A stretch of 26,176 bases of DNA from JACCXJ01 sp052387115 (GTDB lineage Bacteria > Pseudomonadota > Gammaproteobacteria > JACCXJ01), in assembly GCA_052387115.1 (NCBI GenBank), contig JBQTJM010000364.1, positions 1-26,176 on the forward strand. Direction: 5' to 3'. The notes beneath the pieces were generated by a model, which was not told the origin of the DNA, ran no database searches, and saw only the letters and a list, made by a program, of their open reading frames with translations. Shown here piece by piece: positions 6,108 through 11,948 of the stretch (positions within the stretch are counted from its first letter, which is position 1; each line of letters starts with the position of its first letter). The translations under genes and the position numbers were made by a program.

Positions 6108-7568
6108 TTATTTGCGCCAAAAGCTCGGGGTCAGGACCACGAGCACGGTGAAGAGCTCGAGCCGCCCGAGCAGCATGGCGGCGCTGCACACCCAGATCTG
6201 CACGTCGGTCAACACCGCATAGGTGGTCGCCGGCCCGACCTGGTTCAGACCGGGTCCGGTGTTGTTGATGCAGGCGACGATGGCGGTGAAGGCACTCACG
6301 GCATCGAGGCCCAGGGCGGTCAGGGCCAGGGTCATCGCGACGATAAAGGCCACGTACACGAACGCGAAGGCCAGCACCGCGAACACCACGTTGTTGGGCA
6401 CCGGGTGCTTCGTGAGCTTGATGGGCGAGATGGCGTTCGGGTGTACCGTCCGCACCATCTCGTGGAACACCTGCTTGTAGAGCACCATGGCCCGGATCAT
6501 CTTGATGCCTCCGCCGGTCGAACCGGAGCAGCTCACGAAGCTCGACAGGAACAGCATCCACATCGGTGCGAACACCGGCCAGGCGTTGTAGTCGGTGCTG
6601 GCGAACCCGGTCGTGGTCGCGATCGAGACCGTGTTGAACGAGGCATAGCGCAGGGCCGTGGCGTATCCATCATAGGCCCCCTGAGCCCACAGATAGGTCG
6701 CGATACCAAAGATGCTCGCCACGGTGATGAACACGAACCAACCCGCCTCCGGGTCGTCGCGATAAGGCTCGGCGTTCCAGTTGCGGAACACCGTGAAATG
6801 GGTCGCGAAGTTCATCCCGGCGATGAGCATGAACACGATCGCGACCGCCTCGATCGCGGGCGCGTCGAAATACCCGTAGCTCTGATCGTGGCTGGAGAAG
6901 CCCCCCAGCCCCATGGTGCTGAAGGCGTGGATCAGGGCGTCCAGCCAACTCATCCCGGCCAGGTGGTAAGACATGAGGCAGGCGAACGAGATCCCCGTGT
7001 AGATCATCCAAAGACCACGTGCGGTTTCGGTGATGCGCGGTGTCAAGCGCGCTTCTTTCATGGGTCCCGGCGTCTCGGCCTTGAACATCTGGCGCCCGCC
7101 GACCCCCAGGAGCGGAAGGATCGCCACCGCCAGCACGATGATCCCCATGCCCCCGAGCCACACCAGCTCCGCCCGCCAGACATGGATCGATGGCGGCAGA
7201 CCGTCGAGACCGGTGAGCACGGTGGCACCGGTCGTGGTCAGCCCCGACATGCTCTCGAAGTAGGCATCGGTGAAGCTGAGCCCCGGCAGGTAGCGGAGCA
7301 GCGGCAGGGCCGCGAACACCGGGAGCACGGTCCACGCCAGGACCACCAGCAGGAACCCGTCGCGGATCTGGAGATCGGCGCGATAACGACGCGTGCACTG
7401 CCACAGAAGCAACCCGCACGCGACGGTCGCGCCCAGGGCCTCTACGAATACGGCGCGCGCCGCATCGTTGCCATGGATCCACGCCACCAGGATAGGGAGC
7501 ACCATGCCGAGCCCGAAAAGCGCGATGACGAGCCCGAGCACATGGGCGACCCTCAAGAGTCGTGTCAT
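6108..7568 (-). CDS. trkH: TrkH family potassium uptake protein
   Basis: A 486-residue polytopic membrane protein of normal TrkH/TrkG length. The four selectivity-filter loops are visible: TTTGAT (about 111-116), STMGLGG (217-223), TTTGFAS (318-324) and NNTGPG (435-440). The gating-loop region CSGSTGGGIKMIR follows loop three. It forms the K+-conducting dimer and is controlled by cytosolic TrkA. It starts 64 bases after the trkA stop, and that gap holds 18-bp repeats derived from the trkA 3' end. The start ATG gives MTRLLRVAHVLGLVIALFG, a sensible first helix. Cotranscription with trkA is likely. Confidence 0.95.
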   Translation of the reverse strand: MTRLLRVAHVLGLVIALFGLGMVLPILVAWIHGNDAARAVFVEALGATVACGLLLWQCTRRYRADLQIRDGFLLVVLAWTVLPVFAALPLLRYLPGLSFTDAYFESMSGLTTTGATVLTGLDGLPPSIHVWRAELVWLGGMGIIVLAVAILPLLGVGGRQMFKAETPGPMKEARLTPRITETARGLWMIYTGISFACLMSYHLAGMSWLDALIHAFSTMGLGGFSSHDQSYGYFDAPAIEAVAIVFMLIAGMNFATHFTVFRNWNAEPYRDDPEAGWFVFITVASIFGIATYLWAQGAYDGYATALRYASFNTVSIATTTGFASTDYNAWPVFAPMWMLFLSSFVSCSGSTGGGIKMIRAMVLYKQVFHEMVRTVHPNAISPIKLTKHPVPNNVVFAVLAFAFVYVAFIVAMTLALTALGLDAVSAFTAIVACINNTGPGLNQVGPATTYAVLTDVQIWVCSAAMLLGRLELFTVLVVLTPSFWRK

Positions 7569-7586
7569 CGAGATCCTGACGGATAT

Positions 7587-7658
7587 AGTTGATGAGCCAG
7601 AGGAAGTTGATGGGCCAGAGCTAGTCGATGGGCTAGATGTAGTTGATGGCGACTTCGA
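7587..7658 (-). repeat. 18-bp imperfect tandem repeats over the trkA stop codon
   Basis: Units start at 7587, 7605, 7623 and 7641 (consensus AGTTGATGGGCCAGAGNN on plus). The first three are close, and the fourth shares only its first half and lies inside trkA. Read on the minus strand, each unit keeps the trkA frame and repeats the codons for I-N/D-Y/F-I/L, that is, the end of TrkA (AINYI). The trkA tail has therefore been duplicated into the gap before trkH, and stop codons now sit in the first copies. Confidence 0.8.
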
Positions 7659-9033
7659 AGAGCTTCTCGACCTTGGGCACCAGGGTCTTGTGTACGGCGA
7701 AGACGATCACGTGGTCGTCGGGTTCGATGACCACGTCGTGGTGGGCGATGAGGACCCTGGGCTCGGCCCCATCCGGTGCGCCGTTCATCCCTCGCACCAC
7801 CGCCCCGATCGTGACGCCCTTGGGCAGCGGGATCTCGTCGATGCGCCGTCCGACCACGCGCGAGGAGTCGTAATCGCCGTGCACGACGATCTCCAGGGCC
7901 TCGGCGGCGCCGCGCCGCAGGCTGTGTACCGCGACCACGTCCCCGCGCCGCACGCGGGCGAGGAGCGTGCCGATGGTGGCCTGGGCCGGGGAGATGGCGA
8001 TGTCGATCTGCCCGCTCTGCAGCAGGTCGACGTAGCTGCCGCGGTTGATGAGGGCGATGACCCGGCGCGCGCCCAGGCGCTTGGCCAGGAGCGAGGACAT
8101 GATATTGTCCTCGTCGTCGTTGGTGATGGCGCAGAAGAGATCCATGTCGGCGATCCCCTCGGACACCAGTAGCTCTTCGTCGGTGGCGTCCCCGGCCAGG
8201 ACCAGCGTGTGGTCGAGGTCCGCGGCCAGGCGCTTTGCGTTGCGCTTGTCCACCTCGATGAGCTTCACCTGATAATTCTGCTCCAGGGCCTTTGCAAGCC
8301 GCCGCCCGATGTTGCCGCCACCGGCGATCATGATGCGCTTGGTGGGCTTGTCCATGCGCCGGAGCTCGCCGATGACGGCGCGCAGATGCGCCTTGGCGGC
8401 GATGAAGAACACCTCGTCCTGGGCCTGGATCACGGTGTTGCCTTCGGGGATGAGCGGCCGATCGGCGCGGAAGATCGCCGCCACCCGGGTGTCGATCTGG
8501 GGCATGTGGGTCCTCAAGTCCTGCAGCTCGTGCCCGACCAGCGGCCCGCCGTGAAAGGCCCGGATGGCGGCCAACTGCACCTGGCCCGCGGCGAAATCGA
8601 GGACCTGCAAGGCTTCGGGGTAGGTGACGAGCTTGGCGATGTACTCGGTAATGATCTGCTCGGGGCAGATCGGTACATCGACCGCGAAGTTGTCCACGCC
8701 GAAGACCTCGGGTCGATCGAGAAAATCGGCGGCGCGGATGCGTGCGACCCGGACCGGGGTATGGAACAAGGTGGCGGCGAGCTTGCAGGCCACGAGATTG
8801 ACCTCGTCCCGCCTGGTCACCGCCAGGAGCAATTCGGCGTCCATGGCCCCGGCGCGTTCCAGCACCGAGGGGTGCGAGGCATCGCCACACACGGTGGCGA
8901 GGTCGTAACGGTCTTCCAGGAATTTCAGGCGCGCGTCGTCGGTATCGACGACGGTGATGTCGGATCGCTCCGAGATCAAGCTCTCGGCGATCGCCGATCC
9001 GACCCGTCCCGCCCCCAGGATCAGAACCCTCAT
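7633..9033 (-). CDS. trkA: Trk potassium transport regulator TrkA
   Basis: A 466-residue cytosolic regulator with two tandem RCK halves. The first Rossmann motif is GAGRVG (7-12) with acidic VVDTDD at about 28-33; the second is GGGNIG (238-243) with LIEVDKR after it. Each is followed by a TrkA_C-type domain, the first containing HELQDLRTHMP and the second RRIDEIPLPKGVTIGAVVRG. It binds NAD(H)/ATP and gates TrkH. The chosen ATG has GGAGGGGGG directly upstream and gives the family N-terminus MRVLILGAGRVG. A longer frame exists but has no protein-like content. The length matches E. coli TrkA (458). Confidence 0.95.
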   Translation of the reverse strand: MRVLILGAGRVGSAIAESLISERSDITVVDTDDARLKFLEDRYDLATVCGDASHPSVLERAGAMDAELLLAVTRRDEVNLVACKLAATLFHTPVRVARIRAADFLDRPEVFGVDNFAVDVPICPEQIITEYIAKLVTYPEALQVLDFAAGQVQLAAIRAFHGGPLVGHELQDLRTHMPQIDTRVAAIFRADRPLIPEGNTVIQAQDEVFFIAAKAHLRAVIGELRRMDKPTKRIMIAGGGNIGRRLAKALEQNYQVKLIEVDKRNAKRLAADLDHTLVLAGDATDEELLVSEGIADMDLFCAITNDDEDNIMSSLLAKRLGARRVIALINRGSYVDLLQSGQIDIAISPAQATIGTLLARVRRGDVVAVHSLRRGAAEALEIVVHGDYDSSRVVGRRIDEIPLPKGVTIGAVVRGMNGAPDGAEPRVLIAHHDVVIEPDDHVIVFAVHKTLVPKVEKLFEVAINYI

Positions 9034-9345
9034 CCCCCCTCCCCTCTCGCGACCCGGACCCTCGGTCGGGCTCCGCGGCGGCGCGAACTGTAGCATAGGC
9101 GCTGGCGCCGCACGATTCCCGGTCCGTCGGGCCGCGGCGCGAGCGCGATGCGATAGGTGCACGCCTCGTCGACCAGGATCAGCATCAATAGCGGTCGGTG
9201 CGGTCACGAAAGTCACCGGTGCCGGGTCCGTCCCTGAGGTCATGGATGGACGGCCCGCCGGTGCGCGGGCGAGCGTAAGGCGCATGGACATGGGACCGGG
9301 CAGGCGCAAAAATAACCGGATAGGCCGCACACCAGGGGATCCCGA
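9034..9345. other. intergenic region upstream of trkA, possible trkA promoter
   Basis: There is no supported gene in 312 bases. On the minus strand TATGCTA (9091-9097) is a plausible -10 element, giving a leader of about 50 bases before the trkA ATG. No good -35 accompanies it. The plus strand leads to the Uma2 remnant at 9346 and includes an A-rich CAAAAATAACC stretch at about 9307-9317. Confidence 0.35.
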
Positions 9346-9600
9346 ATGGCTCTAACGCTCAAGGACCACGACCGGCACGGTTACGCGGACTACCTGCACT
9401 GGCAGGAAGACGTGCGCCATGAGTTGATCGATGGCATCGTTTCCATCTCATGGCAACATCGCGGGAGAGATCTTCCGGCAGATCGCGAACGGCAGGCCCG
9501 ACGTCCAGGAGCTGGCCGGGGAAACACCGGTCGGGTGCTCCTGGGCGTCACCATCCTCTGGGACGCGCTCGCGGCCCGGCTGCCCCGGCCCGAGTGCTGA
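9346..9600 (+). pseudogene. Uma2 family (DUF820) restriction-like endonuclease, decayed remnant
   Basis: The N-terminus MALTLKDHDRHGYADYLHWQ then EDVRHELIDGIV matches the opening of Uma2 family nucleases (the Y-x-D-Y-L and E-L-I-D-G motifs). A second frame then shows NIAGEIFRQIAN, the next family block (H-x-x-I-x-G-x-x), and VQELAGETPVG. The first frame ends with LLGVTILWDALAARLP, the family C-terminus. The catalytic centre (about 100 residues in the middle) is missing and at least two frame changes are needed, so it cannot be active. Uma2 genes occur in scattered multicopy form and often decay. A further Uma2-like piece lies after the next gene. Confidence 0.75.
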
Positions 9601-9636
9601 GAGTTTGTGAAAAGACCGCCTGCGCTCGGGACGGTT
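9597..9636 (+). repeat. stop-codon-associated repeat, copy A
   Basis: It starts CTGAGAG, then TTTGTGAAAAG, then CTGCGCTCGG and GGACGG. A related sequence in the opposite orientation lies at 11911-11948. In both copies the TGA of CTGAGAG is the stop codon of an unrelated gene (the Uma2 remnant here, the helicase there). Confidence 0.65.
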
Positions 9637-9643
9637 TTTTCAC
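9607..9643. terminator. intrinsic terminator, probably bidirectional
   Basis: A 12-bp stem, GTGAAAAGACCG paired with CGGTTTTTTCAC (one G-T wobble), encloses a 13-base loop at 9619-9631. It has T6 on the plus strand and an A-rich left arm, so it can act on both strands. It separates the Uma2 remnant from the TPR gene. Confidence 0.75.
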
Positions 9644-9703
9644 TGACCCGTGTGCTTGGACTTCCCTGAATAACAATCCCCTTCAACCGAGAGGTTCGCC
9701 GAC

Positions 9704-10981
9704 ATGCCCTCCGAGCTCACCGGCTTTGGTGAGATTGCCTCTCACCTCGACAATCCCATGGTCCTCATCGGATTGGCACTCTTGCTGGTCTTTGGTGTTC
9801 GCCGGGCACTCATACTCTCGGGGGTCCTGCCGCCGGTCGATCGAAAGACGAGCGGCATCATCAGTCAATCCCTGCTTCGCTATGGCTCTTGGATTGCGGT
9901 GTTGCTCATCGTGCTCGGCATTGCTTCTGGCGCGTACCAGACCCAGCGCGAGACGCAACCGGCGATCGTCAATGCCGAAACGGCGAGCAAGGCCATAAAG
10001 GTACTGACCAAGCAGCTCCAGACCAAGCGCCTTCAGGCGCAGGAACGCCAAGACCAGATCGAAGCGCTTACCGAAACGGTCCAGGCCCTGGCAAGGAAGC
10101 AGGATGCCCCCGGCGTCAAGGAAGCCCTCGCGGCGTTGGCGCAGGGACAGACCGAGGCGGCCAAGGCCATTTTCGCCAAGGCCGTCGAGGCGAAGGCCGT
10201 CGAAGGGGCGGCCGCGAATCGGGAGGCCGCCGAGGCGGCACGGCACCTCGGGGCCTTGGCCGTTCTGGATGATACCGAGGAGGCGCTGCGCTGGTATCGA
10301 CGAGCCGTCGAGCTCGATCCGGCGAACGCTGACGGGTGGAATCAGCTGGGCCATCTCTATCACTGGACAGGGCCGCTCGACCAGGCGGAGGCCGCTTTCC
10401 GGAAGGTCGTCACCCTCGGTGAGGCAAACGCTGACATGGAGGCCATTGCCGCGGGCACCGGCAACCTCAGGCTCATCTACCGGACGCGCGGCGAGCTCGA
10501 CCGGGCCGAGGAGATGTACAAGAAGGCGCTGGCAATCGAGGAGAAGCTCGGCCGCCAGGAGGGCATGGCCAGAAACTACAGAAACCTAGGGATCATCTAC
10601 CGGAAACGCGGCGAGCTCGACCGGGCCGAGGAGATGCACAAGAAGGCGCTGGCGATCGAGGAGAAGCTCGGCCGCCAGGAGGGCATGGCCGCAGACTACG
10701 GCAACCTCGGGCTCATCTACCGGACGCGCGGCGAGCTCGACCGGGCCGAGGAGATGTACACGAAGGCGCTGGCGATCGAGGAGAAGCTCGGCCGCCAGGA
10801 GGGCATGGCCAACCAGTACGGCAACCTCGGGATCCTCTACCAGACGCGCGGCGAGCTCGACCGGGCCGAGGAGATGTACACGAAGGCGCTCGTCCTTTTC
10901 AAGGAGACCGGCGCAGCGCCCCGCGTGAAGCAAGTCCAGACGTGGCTGGACACCTTGAACAAGTCAAGCAGGAAGAGATGA
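9704..10981 (+). CDS. membrane-anchored tetratricopeptide-repeat protein
   Basis: A 425-residue protein. Two hydrophobic segments (about 19-40, MVLIGLALLLVFGVRRALILSG, and 62-79, GSWIAVLLIVLGIASGAY) anchor it in the inner membrane. A charged, probably coiled-coil region (about 88-175, rich in Gln, Lys, Ala) follows. A TPR array starts near residue 195 (ALRWYRRAVELDPANADGWNQLGHLYHWTG). The last four units are 40 residues each (RGELDRAEEMYxKALAIEEKLG, RQEGMAxxYxNLG), nearly identical to each other. The start has GAGAGG upstream at good spacing. TPR arrays bind proteins; no partner is evident. Neighbours are gene remnants on both sides. The high identity of units points to recent repeat expansion. 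Confidence 0.85.
   Translation: MPSELTGFGEIASHLDNPMVLIGLALLLVFGVRRALILSGVLPPVDRKTSGIISQSLLRYGSWIAVLLIVLGIASGAYQTQRETQPAIVNAETASKAIKVLTKQLQTKRLQAQERQDQIEALTETVQALARKQDAPGVKEALAALAQGQTEAAKAIFAKAVEAKAVEGAAANREAAEAARHLGALAVLDDTEEALRWYRRAVELDPANADGWNQLGHLYHWTGPLDQAEAAFRKVVTLGEANADMEAIAAGTGNLRLIYRTRGELDRAEEMYKKALAIEEKLGRQEGMARNYRNLGIIYRKRGELDRAEEMHKKALAIEEKLGRQEGMAADYGNLGLIYRTRGELDRAEEMYTKALAIEEKLGRQEGMANQYGNLGILYQTRGELDRAEEMYTKALVLFKETGAAPRVKQVQTWLDTLNKSSRKR
10481..10900 (+). repeat. 120-bp near-identical tandem repeats inside the TPR gene
   Basis: Units begin at 10481, 10601, 10721 and 10841 (the last partial). They differ at only a few positions. Each codes for one 40-residue TPR unit. Such arrays change copy number by recombination or slippage, so the protein may vary in length between strains. 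Confidence 0.9.
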
Positions 10982-10984
10982 GGC

Positions 10985-11050
10985 GTTCCGGTACATCCCA
11001 CCGATCGGATCCTCACCGTCTACCGGCTCGGCCCGGCTGCCCCGTCCTGA
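10985..11050 (+). pseudogene. fragment of a Uma2 family gene (late-middle part)
   Basis: Immediately after the TPR stop, an open stretch reads VPVHPTDRILTVYRLGPAAPS and then TGA. V-H-P-x-D-R-x-L-T-V-Y-R-L is the Uma2 motif that normally follows the catalytic lysine region. It has no start codon and no ribosome site. With the remnant at 9346-9600 it suggests that the TPR gene sits within the ruins of one or two Uma2 genes. Confidence 0.6.
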
Positions 11051-11053
11051 ATA

Positions 11054-11088
11054 TTGACCCGGGGGCGGTGAGACGTTGATCCGGGGGC
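11054..11088 (+). repeat. direct repeat TTGAYCCGGGGGC, possible insertion-sequence end
   Basis: Copies at 11054-11066 and 11076-11088 have a 22-base period. Spaced direct repeats of this kind are found at the ends of IS21-type elements, but no transposase gene or opposite end is seen, so this is only a possibility. A small hairpin, CCCCTA-CCG-TAGGGG, follows at 11102-11116. Confidence 0.4.
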
Positions 11089-11172
11089 AGCCGGGGGGCC
11101 ACCCCTACCGTAGGGGCCGCGACCCGTGCCCCCCGTCCCAGATCCTTACCCCGGCGCGCGGAAGGGCCTTAC

Positions 11173-11697
11173 TCAAAACGTATCCGGGAACAGACGCTCG
11201 CTTCCGTCGATGTCTCCCGTGCTCGCGTAATCCAGCGGGGCGGCGTCCGGGTGCAGGATCGCGCCGTCGACGACACGGCCGAGGACCAACTCATGGTCGC
11301 CGGCCGGATGGTGGCCGTACAGCGAGCAATCGAAGTACGCGAGCGCATCGACCAAGACCGGGGAGCCCGTACGACGGACGATCCACGCGATGCTCGCAAG
11401 CTTGTCCGCGCCTTGTGGCTGGCCGAAGTGCGCAGCCAACGCCATTTGATCCGCGCGCAGGACGCTGACGGCAAAGGCCCCGCCCTCGATCAGGAGCCGA
11501 TACGAGCCGTGCTCGCGGTGAACGGCGAGGGCCAAGAGCAGCGGATCGAAGGAACACTGCATGACCCAAGCCGCGGTGAATGCGTTGTGTAGGGCGCCGT
11601 GAGCGACTCCGATCACGTACACGCCGTGGGTCAGCCGGCGACAGAGCGCCGCGATCGTATGGCTCACCGGCCGAAACGTCGACTCACGATCCACCAC
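11173..11697 (-). CDS. flavin reductase-like FMN-binding protein
   Basis: A 174-residue protein of the flavin reductase-like (DIM6/NTAB) split-barrel family. It shows LTHGVYVIGV near the N-terminus, then FTAAWVMQCSFDPLLLALAV (the FMN-binding core, usually T-A-x-x-x-x-S-x-x-P-P) and FAVSVLRADQ. The C-terminal end is typical of one subfamily (PLDYASTGDIDGSERLFPDTF). Such proteins use NAD(P)H to reduce flavin or simply bind FMN; the specific role is not readable. The start is a GTG with no good ribosome site, so translation may begin slightly elsewhere. The cysteine before S-F-D-P is less usual than valine. It stands alone between remnants, with no operon partners. Confidence 0.75.
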   Translation of the reverse strand: MVDRESTFRPVSHTIAALCRRLTHGVYVIGVAHGALHNAFTAAWVMQCSFDPLLLALAVHREHGSYRLLIEGGAFAVSVLRADQMALAAHFGQPQGADKLASIAWIVRRTGSPVLVDALAYFDCSLYGHHPAGDHELVLGRVVDGAILHPDAAPLDYASTGDIDGSERLFPDTF

Positions 11698-11737
11698 GCA
11701 TGGTCACGCATCGGGTTTTTTTGATCCCCTCACCCTG

Positions 11738-11758
11738 CCCTCTCCCGGAGGGAGAGGG
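11738..11758. repeat. widespread CCCTCTCCC/GGGAGAGGG palindrome
   Basis: A perfect 9+3+9 hairpin (CCCTCTCCC-GGA-GGGAGAGGG), preceded by the usual CCCTCACCCTG. This extragenic palindrome is known from many GC-rich bacterial genomes. On the plus strand it is followed by ATTTTGGG, so weak termination is possible. Confidence 0.8.
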
Positions 11759-11774
11759 GATTTTGGGCAGGCGA

Positions 11775-11909
11775 TTAATGGCTATCGCCGTTCAGGAAAC
11801 CGCCCTCCAGCACCTTGCCGCCCGGCACGAGACTACCCGCGGCCAGCACTACTCGTGGTTTCAGGACCGCCCCGTCCATGACGGTGGCGCGCATTCCGAT
11901 TAAAGACAA
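11775..11909 (-). pseudogene. C-terminal fragment of a gamma-carbonic-anhydrase-like protein
   Basis: The minus strand reads LIGMRATVMDGAVLKP then RVVLAAGSLVPGGKVLEGGF and LNGDSH, then TAA. This is the hexapeptide-repeat (left-handed beta-helix) end of the YrdA/gamma-carbonic-anhydrase family (I-G-M-G-A-x-V-x-D-G-A; A-x-S-L-V-x-x-G-K). About 44 residues survive. The N-terminal metal site is gone, and upstream the sequence joins directly onto repeat copy B. It has no start of its own and is surely inactive. Confidence 0.75.
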
Positions 11910-11910
11910 T

Positions 11911-11948
11911 CGTCCTCGAGCGCAGCAGATTTTTTCACAAGCTCTCAG
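11911..11948 (-). repeat. stop-codon-associated repeat, copy B
   Basis: Read on the minus strand: CTGAGAG, CTTGTGAAAAAA, CTGCTGCGCTCG, GGACG. It matches copy A at 9597-9636 in inverted orientation and includes the helicase TGA. The right arm that makes copy A a terminator is missing here; gamma-carbonic-anhydrase DNA follows instead. Confidence 0.65.

Noticed and set aside
5934..7592. 552-codon plus-strand open frame across trkH
   Set aside because: Antisense shadow of trkH, rich in His, Glu, Arg; only the first 35 codons from 6006 have any protein-like look.
7565..8890. 441-codon minus-strand frame inside trkA
   Set aside because: Out-of-frame shadow of trkA; Arg/Gly/His-rich with no family features.
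10481..10900. CRISPR-like regular repeats
   Set aside because: The 120-bp units are coding TPR repeats without unique spacers.
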